The notes beneath the pieces were generated by a model. It worked only from the letters and a program-made list of their open reading frames with translations. It was not told the origin of the DNA and did not search any database. DNA of 64,000 nt from Gerris lacustris (Eukaryota; Arthropoda; Insecta; Hemiptera; Gerridae), in the NCBI GenBank assembly GCA_951217055.1, contig OX578283.1:31096260-31160259 (forward strand). Reading direction: 5' to 3'. Both the position numbers and the translations under genes were made by a program. This document shows, in pieces, positions 1 through 9,563 of this stretch (its first letter is position 1; each line of letters begins with the position of its first letter).

Positions 1-1310
1 CACTCTTACTCTTAAAGAGCTTTCCAACGATATTCATCATGAAGGGTATCCATTACTTTGACATTTGTACCCCGTACCTCTGTGTACCAAAATATTAATT
101 TCGGAAAATCATGTAGGCAGTGACCTTCGCCTTGTTTGGAAGAAAAAGAGTGTAAATTGCATCAAAAGAGCTTTTCAACAGTATGCATCATGAAAAGGTT
201 TTCAACTTTGACATTTGTACCCCGTACCCCTGTGTACCAAAACTTAAATTTCGAACATTAATGTAGACAGAGTTCTTCCCCTTGCTTTGAAGGTCAAGTG
301 AGCAAATTTTCATAGAGATCGAATTAAAACTGTTGAATTGTATAAAGAACATAAACACATTCACACATACGTTGACTTTTATAGATATAGAACATTTCCA
401 TTTTACCCCCTAAATGAAAATATGACAAAAACGTACTTAACCACAATTAATGTACTCTTAAAGAGCTTTTCAACGATATGCATCATGAAGGGTATGCATT
501 ACTTTGACATTTGTACCCCGTACCTCTGTGTACCAAAATTTCAATTTCGGAAAATCATGTAGGCAGTGACCTTCACCTTCTTTGGAAGAAAAAGAGTGTA
601 AAAATGCATCAATTTGGGATAAAACTGTACATTTGTATAAAATACATTCTCTTATATAGATACTCTTATTATTTTATTTATAGATATAGCTATATTTTCC
701 ATTTTACCCCCCTCCTAAATAAAAATATGACAAAACTATACATAACAACAATTACTGCACTCTTAAAGAGCTTTTCAACGATATGCATCACGAAGGGTAT
801 TCATTACTTTGACCCCGTATTCATTACTTGTACCCCGTACCCCTGTGTACCAAAATTTGAATTTCGAAAATTCATGTAGACCTTGATTTTCCCCTTGCTT
901 TGAAGATCAAGTGTGCAAATTTTCATCGAGATCGAACTAAAACTGTAGTTTTTAAAGAACAAATAAGATATAGCTTTATTTTTTCTTTTTACCCCCCTCC
1001 TAAATGAAAATATGACAAAAGTGTACATAACAACAATTACTGTACCCTTAAAGAGCTTTTCAACGATATGCATCATGAAGGGTATTCATTACTTTGACCC
1101 CGTATTCATTACTTGTACCCCGTACCCCTGTGTACCAAAATTGAAATTTCGAAAATTCATGTAGACCTTGATTGTTTCCTTGCTTTGAAGGTCAAGTGTG
1201 TAAATTTTCATCGGGATCGGACAAAAACTGTAGATTTGTATAAAGAACAAACACACACACACACACACACACACACATACGTTGACTTTTATATATATAG
1301 ATAAAATACA
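1..1310 (+). repeat. Cluster of five copies of a dispersed repeat module
   Basis: Five diverged copies of a roughly 290-310 bp module follow each other, beginning near 3, 165, 448, 757 and 1048. Each has the same order: ACTCTTAAAGAGCTTTTCAA, a segment with GTACCCCGTACCCCTGTGTA, an ATTTCGAAAATTCATGTAGA segment, TTGCTTTGAAGGTCAAGTG, then TTTTCATCGAGATCG. The last copy ends in a (CA)n run and a TTTATATATATAGATA tail. The same module is found in both arms of the palindrome at 19968-23632, so it is a dispersed element and not a local satellite. Reading frames in it, including one of 122 codons, are by-products of the repeat. The family name is not recognised; the tail would suit a non-autonomous retroelement. 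Confidence 0.8.
1250..1277. repeat. (CA)n microsatellite
   Basis: About 14 uninterrupted CA dinucleotides lie at the 3' end of the last module of the cluster. The corresponding place in the copy at 23270-23300 is also CA/TA-rich, so the microsatellite grew from the element's own tail. Confidence 0.9.
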
Positions 1311-1797
1311 CATTATACCTTTAGGTGAAAGAATAAAACGTATACTACCCTATTTGACTATTCGAGGAAAAAAATAATAAAATGTAGATTCATAAGCTCA
1401 TAAAAGATCCCTTGATTAACCTATTTGGCTAAATTTAGGGACAAACGTAAATTTCGATATTCCATTTAGATTGCCAAACAAAAACCTAACTAGACAGCAA
1501 CATTGTGACGCTGATCAATAGTAATTTAGACTTACAATGAAGCTACATGATGAATAAATATTTGGGTTTGAACTTTATATCCAAACTGCACTTTTGGGGC
1601 AAGGATGTTTTATGAAAAAAGTTATCGTACACCATGGTCTGCAAAGGTTATAAGAATGCAAATTTGAGGACTACTATCAAAAGAAACCACCGTAGAATTT
1701 CTAAGGCGATTAAAAACGTTAAAATATATAAAAGTTACGTAACAGATATTATACTAATAATTTTTTAGTGAAATTTTCATTTAAATCTCAATTATAC

Positions 1798-2250
1798 ACT
1801 ACGTTTCCGTGATGTTTCAATACGGATTGAATAAAGTTTTTTCTTCCAAATTGTTCATGGAAACCTAGACTCAATATGGATTGAATACAATTTAGATCCA
1901 GATAGGATACATTAAATTCTGAGATTTCATGGAAACACCTGAACTCGATCCTGACATGCGCAGAGTGTGAGTGTGAACGCCCCTAGCGGGGTATCTGGAG
2001 ACACTAGTCAAATTATCACACTTCACTTAACCAAAAACATAACACTTTATTTGTCATTTTTAGTTTTGTTTTAAAAACCGAAAATAACACACCTGGTTAT
2101 AAAAGGTGATGGTTACAAGATTATTTATTATTTTTAACTGGTAAATTGAAAACGTATTGAATACGGATTCAATACCACTCATGGAAACACCTAACTTGTT
2201 AAATCCCAAATAAGGATTCAATCCGTATTTAAAAATCATGGAAACGTAGT
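1798..2250. mobile_element. MITE-like element with ACTACGTTTCC termini
   Basis: ACTACGTTTCC at 1798 is mirrored by GGAAACGTAGT ending at 2250. The similarity runs inward on both sides through a TGAT block and an AATACGGATTGAAT block. CATGGAAAC occurs again at about 1855, 1928, 2181 and 2236, giving subterminal repeats. There is no coding capacity; the 69-codon frame on the minus strand is antisense to this structure. A target duplication is not clear, so the superfamily is left open. Confidence 0.7.
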
Positions 2251-3483
2251 AATACATTTGCCAAAACATACTCTTTTTTAAAGTGACATGTTTTTGCCAT
2301 ATGAATATAAATATTTTTTTTAACCTTTTTTGACAAAACTACACGCTCTCTTTATTCACATGTAATATAGGTTTTGATGTATGCAAAGTAAAGAAACCCC
2401 TAGTACCGACATTAAACAATATAAGAGTGCATTTAACTGAAGCGCAACAGTTTCTTCAAATGCTAATTACTCTTGCATTATTAACTATGTATACCTTTTG
2501 TCTTTGTACTTGTGTGTGTTTTGTTCCTGCCAATGCTTTATGAGTTCTATTAGCTCTGTGTGCGCAATTATACCGCTAAATGTGGAAGTGTTAGTGAAAC
2601 ATGCGATAGAACAGCGGCCATCTTGGGTTTTTTTCTCCCCCCCCCTACTATTGCCCCCTTCCATTTACTGATAATAAAGCTTTGACTCTATGATAGCGCT
2701 ATCTATGTATTCATTCTTTCAATCTCTCTCATAGCGCTAAATATTCATTACATTTTCCCTCCATCCCGAACCATATAACTGTTTTTACATTCACTCGGTT
2801 TTTTATATCTAGTGAATATGAATTTAAACAGCCATTGGTATATATAAAAAAATATATATATTCAAAGTTTTTATTAGACAATAGGATCTCTTAAGGACGT
2901 TCAATCTTAAATTCAATTTTCTCTCTATTATCTGCTATTTGCATATATAAATTTTCTTTTTCTTTCACAATATATTTTTTTTATATATAATGCGCTATTA
3001 CTTATAATCTTATTAATTTAAGAAGGTTATTGCTTTAAATTACAGCCATATTTAACAAGATAGATCATGGCTTTCTTTTCTTCAACTACAGTAAAAATAG
3101 AACAATTGGTGTGGCACATAGCTTCTTTGCGTCCTGATTTTATGCTTCTACAACCTATTTTTGTCAAATTTATTTAATTCCCCCCCCCAACGTTTTTTTT
3201 AATGTCAAAATTGTTTCAATTTCTACATGAATAATTACAGTATGAATTTAGCAAAATTTAATGAGTGCATGCTGCTAAATTAATCTGGGGCTATCTGTGG
3301 GCTACTTTCGATAAACTATAAAAGTTTCATAAAAATTATATAAGCACTTATGAAGCTATAGGCATAAATAAATGTCGTATGTTTGTATACGCATGTGGAG
3401 GAGAAACAAATTAGGGCAGATAGTTGAATCTTATGTGTGACCAACAATGGGCTAATTATGACCTACCATCTAAATTTCATCAG
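2251..3483. other. AT-rich stretch, nothing recognised
   Basis: No supported gene or element. There are homopolymer C runs near 2638 and 3180, short (TA)n stretches near 2850, and a slightly less AT-rich patch at 2520-2690 without a splice-bounded open frame. Confidence 0.5.
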
Positions 3484-3690
3484 ACGAGCAGTGTTTAAGA
3501 CATATTGGTTCGCATAAATTGAGCGACAGACAGACACCGAACCATAAAACGTTTCCTAATGTCTAAAACGGATTTCTGTCTTAGAATTTTTGAAAACGGG
3601 GAAAAAATATTTCGTTCTTTTCGGGTCATAGCTTCCGTCACCTTGGGCAAGCTCGGCAGCAATAAAAAGTTAGGTTCACAAGAATAAATA
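3484..3690 (-). repeat. Dispersed family B fragment (GTCTGTCTGT family)
   Basis: Read on the minus strand this matches the plus-strand block at about 61085-61270 in order: a GCCGAGCTT...AAGGT...GGAAGC segment, TTTTCAAAAATTCTAAGACA, GAAATCCGTTTTAGACATTA, then a run of GTCT repeats. A third copy is at 29340-29590. The 68-codon minus-strand frame here is repeat-derived. Confidence 0.75.
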
Positions 3691-4570
3691 TTTATTTTCA
3701 ATTATATTTGTAAATAATATTTTAACGAAAGCAGTTTTTATTTATGGACAACTAAATTCAGCATGTATACTAGAGATACTGAATGCAGTGATATTTAGGT
3801 GGAAAAAAGTTTTATTTTATTAATATTTTGTTCACAGGACTGAAAATTGGAATACCAATTTGCGAAAGTCGATCCTTGCGGCTACGAGCAGGATTAATTG
3901 GCTTCACTTATGATTAATAGAGAAGAGACTTACTTGTAATCCTATAGTCTGAATTTGTTTACTTTGTACAATTTATTTAACGTTCAATTCAGGTAGTAGA
4001 ATTTACGCTGTATTGTTTCAATATTAGTATTTACACTATTAAGTTTGTTATGCACATATATGCTGTGTATAGTTATTTATACAAGGCATACAATATAAGC
4101 CATTTATGAATAAAGATGAAATTAGTTGCTTCTGCTAAGAAACAACATAGAAGAGCAAACAGAGCAAAGGTATAAGCATTGATGAATATTCCCAGCAATC
4201 ATGATGTAGACTTGCTGATGGGACAAAGTTCTCTAATTTTTTACAAGGACAAAATCTGTTTCACATATGAACACAATAATAAAGTAAACAAGAAACTGTC
4301 ATAAAGAAATGCAAATTGTGTCTTCAGCTTGACGATACAAAACGCTATCAACAATGTGGTGACTTGTTGATTTAGAAATGATATGCAATAGATCAAGCAA
4401 TCAATATGAATCAGGAATTAAATAATTGAAATTAAAGTTGAATAAAACTAAAATGTTCACTGCATCTTTGCCAACAAAGCTGGATAGGTGAACTGGATCT
4501 TCCTTGAATTAAGTGAAATGCCGTTCGTTAATAATGTTGATTCAGCGACTAATTACTTACTAAAACGATT
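3691..4570. other. AT-rich stretch, nothing recognised
   Basis: Unremarkable AT-rich sequence between a dispersed repeat and the outer terminus of the nested transposon stack. No splice-bounded open frame was recognised. Confidence 0.5.
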
Positions 4571-4745
4571 AGCTGGCCACACACGAGCGGATTTTTCCAA
4601 CGGACCACGGACTTTTCCAACGGATTTGGGGAAATCCGCGGACCCGGTATGTGCGTTAGTGGAGAAACAACCGACCGGACCTTGTCGGCGGACATGAGAT
4701 CCGCGGACCCCGTCCGCCGTTGTCAACACACACGCACGGACCAAA
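4571..4745. other. Left subterminal GC-rich block of the outer transposon
   Basis: Directly inside the left terminus, GGACC, AACGGA and TCCGCGGA words recur, with two TCCGCGGA copies near 4636 and 4701. The block faces the larger matching array at the other end. Such subterminal repeats are often transposase-binding sites; that role is inferred. Confidence 0.6.
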
Positions 4746-5095
4746 GTTTATTATTTGTACGCGGATTTAGCTCTTTATCATTTTACTATTTCTCACCCAA
4801 ATAATGTTTCATTCCATATCCGTTCATTTCCATATTCGTTTCATTTCAAATTAAATTCATTTCATCTTTTCAATTAAATTCTACAGTTTAAATTAAATTC
4901 TTCAGTTTAAATTAAATTTAAATTAAATTATTCAGTTTAAATTAAATTCTTCAGTTTAAATTAAATTTAAATTTAAATTAAATTCTTCAGTCTCTTTCAG
5001 TTTTTAATTCGGTTTTTATTCAGTTTTAATTTTCTCCCTCTGGCATTTATTTATTCCCTATTTATATTTATATATTATAAATATTATATAACATA

Positions 5096-5102
<7 letters not shown>

Positions 5103-5185
<83 letters not shown>

Positions 5186-5193
5186 TTATATAT
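5103..5193. repeat. (TA)n microsatellite
   Basis: Nearly pure TA repeat of about 90 bp, with two TTTATA interruptions at the right side. It abuts the pogo-like MITE, which used TA as its target. Confidence 0.95.
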
Positions 5194-5194
5194 A

Positions 5195-5363
5195 CACTAA
5201 AACTTGCCTAAGCTGGAAGGCCTCGGTTCCAGAAAAAAAATTCCACCATAGCAGGTTTCCAGCTTATACAGGGTGTTTTACTTAGAAAAAAAACGTTCCG
5301 AGAAAGTTTTTAACTTTGCAGGTTTCCAGCTTACACGTGTTCCAGCTTAGACAAGTTTTACTG
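5195..5363. mobile_element. pogo/Tigger-like MITE
   Basis: A 169-bp element starts CACTAAAACTTGCCTAAGCT and ends, on the other strand, CAGTAAAACTTGTCTAAGCT. The termini match over about 24 bp with two differences, and TA is present on each side (5193-5194, 5364-5365). The CAGTAAAACTT start and the TA target are typical of the pogo/Tigger branch of Tc1/mariner; the sub-branch is inferred from the termini alone. It has no coding capacity. Confidence 0.8.
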
Positions 5364-5620
5364 TATATATATATAGGATATATTAAATAATATATCCTAT
5401 ATGTATATATACTTAGAAAAAAAACGTTCCGAGAAAAAGTTTCTACCTTAGCAGGTTTCCAGCTTACACGTGTTCCAGCTTAGACAAGTTTTACTATATA
5501 TATATATATATATAGGATATATTAAATAATATATCCTATATGTATATATACTTAGAAAAAAAAACGTTCCGAGAAAAAGTTTCTACCTTAGCAGGTTTCC
5601 AGCTTAGACAAGTTTTACTA
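5280..5620. repeat. Tandem amplification of the pogo MITE right half with an AT palindrome
   Basis: The block ACTTAGAAAAAAAACGTTCC, through the CAGGTTTCCAGCTTA words, to the ACAAGTTTTACT terminus occurs three times, beginning at 5280, 5411 and 5550 (spacings 131 and 139 bp). The first two units are separated from the next by the palindrome AGGATATATT/AATATATCCT near 5374 and 5514. The third unit lacks the ACACGTGTTCCAGCTTA part and ends at the TA used by the next transposon. Confidence 0.8.
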
Positions 5621-6125
5621 TACAGGGTGTTCCGCATAAGTACCTACAGAGAAAAACCTATAAATCTACATAAAATTTCTGACCAAAAATGTCAAGTAAC
5701 CTTGGGTCCTACGGACCTTCGTTTTCGAGATATATCGATATATCGATTTTTTAATTTAGGTCATGTTTTTAGCCATAAACTACGTAATAAATAAAAATCT
5801 AAATAAGATAGAAAGATGCAGTTTACAGCATCGTAAAGAGCATTAAATTGTCTTTAAGAAATCACTACTTTTAGTACTTAATACGTTTATAAACTTAGTG
5901 ATAATGCAAGAAAAACATTAAAATTGGAAATTATATTAAATGATTATACAACTTGGAGCTTTCATAACTTCTATATTTCTATACCTATCGTAATGTTTAA
6001 AATGTTTAAAAAACTGCGCCATTTTATAAGCTTTAATTCGATATAGCATTGTCTATAGTTTACGTCAATTTTCATAGAGAAGTAGTAGAAAAACTATTAG
6101 GAAATCAACTTATTAAGTAACAGCT

Positions 6126-6470
6126 CTATGAATTTTCTGCAATTTTAAAATTAAAATTTGATTGTTTTCTTTTCATATGCTGGCGCGGTAGTGTCTGAAG
6201 AATAGCAGGGGGTCTGCTCGTGAGTATGCCAGGCAGTTCCAAACAGACGAAATCTTTCCTATTATGTACATTTTTCAAGTTTTGCATTACATGGTTTATT
6301 GCATGAGTGTTGTGAAAATTAATAGCACCAGCTCTTGTAAGAAGGGACTCGTCTATCCACAAAATAAAATGTGACACAGTTCTTTGTAATATCCAATCCC
6401 AATACCCCCGCAGCACCATCGCATTAAAGTCAGCTATGGTCAGCTCCTAGACGGGAGTGACATGGAATGC
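6126..6470 (-). pseudogene. Transposase fragment, IS630/Tc1-mariner-like DDE
   Basis: A minus-strand frame reads through the loop and into the left arm. Its first part contains WIDESLLTRAGAINFHNTHA, which resembles the second catalytic block of arthropod Tc1/mariner-type transposases (W-T-D-E-S-x-F-T-R-x-G-x-x-N-x-H-N-x-H). Upstream in the same frame is a stop followed by ELTIADFNAM, like the segment that usually precedes this block. Downstream, 50 codons (KNVHN...IAENS) are repeated on the plus strand at 7219-7371 because they lie in the foldback arms. The N-terminal DNA-binding part and the last catalytic residue are missing, so this is a relic. Confidence 0.6.
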
Positions 6471-6601
6471 ACAGTTGAATTCTTTTCAAAATTCTAAAAA
6501 TCTGCGTCCCTGGAATTCCCAATACAGCCGAAGCCCTTCTAATACCGGTCCTAGAATCAGTAACCAATCAACAGTGCCTGTTGTTTGGCAACTTGAAAAA
6601 T

Positions 6602-7219
6602 TAGCGTTGGGAACCAATCGATTGAAAACAGTCGACTAACCGGTTGTTTTAAAATATTCATTCATTCGGTTGTAGATATCTAGTTTTCATTCGAATGATT
6701 TCAGTCTATAGGTTGTAGTTGTATTAGTTGTAATTCGGACGTGTATATGTGGACGTGTGTATAACGAGATAACGAGTGTCATGCACCTTCTCACCCCTCC
6801 TCCGCTCTGAGCCCTTCACCGTCGTTCCTTTCCCCTACCTAAAACCAAAAAACATCCGAATGAAACATTCGAATGGAAAAGTCGACTGGATTCAGTCTCA
6901 GTCTATATTTTTTCATTCGAATGAAAACGATATCGTAGCAGGCTGTAGTTTGGGACGAGATAACGAGTGTCAAGCGCCTTCTCACTCTCACCCCCCCTCA
7001 GCTCTGAGGCCTTTACGGCCTCCACCGTACTACTGCTATATAAAAAAAACCATTCGATTGAAACATTCGACTTGCGGGTTCAGTCTCGGTCTATATATTT
7101 ATTCGTATATCCTATACCCGCTATGAGACTGTTTTCAGTCGATTGAATTCAATCGACTGTTTTTTCCCGAATCGACTTATTCATTCGGTTGTTTTTTCTA
7201 GTCGGTTGTCCCAACGCTA
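6602..7219. mobile_element. hAT-like MITE with perfect 8-bp target duplication
   Basis: TAGCGTTGGG at 6602 is exactly mirrored by CCCAACGCTA ending at 7219, and TGAAAAAT is duplicated on both sides (6594-6601 and 7220-7227). An 8-bp duplication with short TIRs is the hAT signature. Removing the insert restores the right arm of the surrounding foldback. Inside, a unit of about 190 bp (GAGATAACGAGTGTCA... to TTTTTCATTCGAATG) is present twice, at 6767 and 6957, and ATTCGAATG-type palindromes recur. No transposase. Confidence 0.88.
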
Positions 7220-7967
7220 TGAAAAATGTACATAATTGGAAAGATGTCGTCTGTTTGGAACTGCCTGGCATACTCACGAGCAGACCCCCTGCTATTCTTC
7301 AGACACTACCGCGCCAGCATATGAAAAGAAAACAATCAAATTATAATTTTAAAATTGCAGAAAATTCATAGAGCTGTTACTTAATAAGTTGATTTCCTAA
7401 TAGTTTTTCTACTACTTCTCTATGAAAATTTACGTAAACTATAGACAATGCTATATCGATTTAAAGCTTATAAAATGGCGCAGTTTTTTAAACATTTTAA
7501 ACATTACGATAGGTATAGAAATATAGAAGTTATGAAAGCTCCAAGTTGTATAATCATTTAATATAATTTCCAATTTTAATGTTTTTCTTGCATTATCACT
7601 AAGTTTATAAACGTATTAAGTACTAAAAGTAGTGATTTCTTAAAGACAATTTAATGCTCTTTACGATGCTGTAAACTGCATCTTTCTATCTTATTTAGAT
7701 TTTTATTTATTACGTAGTTTATGGCTAAAAACATGACCTAAATTAAAAAATCGATATATCTCGAAAACGAAGGTCCGTAGGACCCAAGGTTACTTGACAT
7801 TTTTGGTCAGAAATTTTATGTAGATTTATAGGTTTTTCTCTGTAGGTACTTATGCGGAACACCCTGTATATATATGATGTATAATGTGTATATATATGAT
7901 ATTAAATTATTAGAATTGACCGCACAGTCGTACACAGTGAGACACAGCCGCTAGTATGAGATCCCGG

Positions 7968-8217
7968 TCCGTCGTCCGTTGAACAGGTCTGTCGAGCATG
8001 CTGGACAGACCTGGGTCCGCGGACCAACAAGGAAAAATCCGCGGATTTGCCCCACACACGAGCGAACCGTGTCCGCGGACCGAGTTGACGGACTAGATCC
8101 GACGGACGGGGTTTGCACGTTAGTGGGGGAACGACAGACCTGAGATCCGCGGACCGGGTCCGCGGACCCGGTCCGCGGACCAGGTCCGTCAAAAAATCCG
8201 CTCGTGTGTGGCCAGCT
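7968..8217. other. Right subterminal TCCGCGGA array
   Basis: Six copies of the perfect palindrome TCCGCGGA lie near 8016, 8038, 8071, 8144, 8158 and 8171, within about 160 bp, flanked by GACC/GGTC steps. The block ends in the right terminal repeat. Open frames of 90-96 codons here are translations of the array, not genes. Confidence 0.75.
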
Positions 8218-8220
8218 ATT

Positions 8221-9555
8221 CACTGTGACTACAGTCTGGAATTACATAAAACGCAGACTATGCTTTTGAAATCGGCAACGAATAAAATGATAAAATAAAA
8301 TAATTACGCAGGGTCGTTGGTCTGGAATTTCATGATACCAAGAATGATGCTGGAAATATTATAAAATTGTAACTCTTACTATATTACTAATGGGATGGGT
8401 TTAGCAGAAAATAAAAGGAATGAAACTACAAATCTGGTAATGTGATAAAAAAAATATTGAGGAATAATTTATATTATGGCACATTTTACTCGCTGGCTTT
8501 AAATCACGGTGGTCTGTCTAAAGAAGCGTTTATAATACGACGTGGTCGGGCCGATCTGGGATGCCTTAACGCCACTGTTTACTCGTATGTCTCAAAAAAC
8601 CAAAAAATGATATATCGTTTTAAGTGTCAAGTAACTATAGAGAAAAACCTCATGGGTCCACATGCTACTGTAAGATAAGTAATATGCTTGCGGTCTAAAA
8701 GTGGACCTGCCGCTTGATTTTAAAGTCTTTCAAGATCGCTTGAAGAGAGAAACCTGTCTGTCGCCGTAAGTCCGCCAACTGTCGCCTCGGTCTGGCATGT
8801 CTCAAGGGTAAACTGCTGTAAGAGAAAGACGAAACCCTAGTAAGATTCCCTTGGTCCTTGATTGGAAGGTATTATGAAGGGATTGTTGAACTTGGTAAAG
8901 ACAATGGGGTAGAAGCAACAGGGTCCCCGCATCAGTATCACCTTACCAGTCACCCGCCTGTCGACCCATACAGTTTAACCATATACTCCCCTCGACGTCA
9001 ACATTAGACATTAACTCACATTCTATTACGACGTAGTCAAAGAAAAAATTAAACAACATATCAACTGAATTTGCATCATTAATTAGAGAAGTGGAATATG
9101 TTTTATTGAATAATATGTCCACCCTTTGACTTCAGTAGCCCAGTTAAAGTTATTTCTACCCTTAAAATGTGTGATAATAATTTAACATAATGTGACTTTT
9201 TTATGTTCAAAGCATAGTATAACAATATTTTGTAATTGCTAACCCAATTTCAATAAACTTGTAACAATTAATTGTATTAACAAAGTTGAATTCATTACTC
9301 TTACTGATTTATGAAGTCGTTCTTACAGTAACGTAGTTTTTATTATTTTTAGGTTAGTATTTATACTTCTTTTTATAAATATGATATTATAACAGCGTAA
9401 TTTAGATAATAATGAACTATAAAAATTCATTCTAAATTCTAATAAAGTAAATTTATACTCACTTTATTATTTCTTTTAAACAACAAAAATATTCCTTGGA
9501 GATTAATCTTAGCACAGGGAGCAGAATGTCAATTGCTCAAAAGATCTAAGCTATA
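8221..9555. other. Region of unclear origin with a 78-codon frame
   Basis: A plus-strand ATG frame of 78 codons lies at 8442-8678 and 8690-9000 is less AT-rich than the surroundings. I recognise no motif in the frame and no element termini around it; 9000-9555 is plain AT-rich DNA. It could be a remnant of an unrecognised element. Confidence 0.3.
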
Positions 9556-9563
9556 TAATAAAC

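Larger units (their letters stand above)
5623..7866. mobile_element. TA-flanked foldback element, Tc1/mariner-like
   Basis: The element begins CAGGGTGTTCCGCATAAGTA and ends with the reverse complement, with TA outside both ends (5621-5622, 7867-7868). Both arms are about 650 bp long and nearly identical: 5623-6280 pairs with 7220-7866, apart from an 8-bp ATATCGAT duplication in the left arm near 5735. The loop (about 6281-6593) encodes a transposase remnant on the minus strand. The right arm was opened at its inner end by a hAT-like MITE (6602-7219). TA target plus CAGGGTGT termini place it with Tc1/mariner-type elements; the inverted duplication of one end probably made it a foldback. Confidence 0.8.
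4571..8217. mobile_element. Outer DNA transposon of a nested stack (26-bp perfect TIRs)
   Basis: The left end starts AGCTGGCCACACACGAGCGG and continues ATTTTT; the right end is its exact reverse complement over 26 bp. ATT sits directly outside both ends (4568-4570, 8218-8220), a possible 3-bp target duplication. The first 175 bp and last 260 bp are far more GC-rich than the rest of the window and carry repeated TCCGCGGA palindromes. Everything between about 5100 and 7870 belongs to later insertions, so the element's own DNA is only about 0.5 kb on the left and 0.35 kb on the right: a non-autonomous element. A 3-bp duplication with GC-rich TIRs suggests PIF/Harbinger-like, but that superfamily normally duplicates TWA, so the assignment is tentative. 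Confidence 0.75.

Noticed and set aside
511..1313. Frames of 74-122 codons on both strands
   Set aside because: They lie in the tandem modules of a non-coding repeat, with the same peptide recurring in both directions.
7902..8298. Overlapping frames of 61-96 codons rich in R, S, P, D
   Set aside because: Translations of the TCCGCGGA array in the outer transposon's right end.
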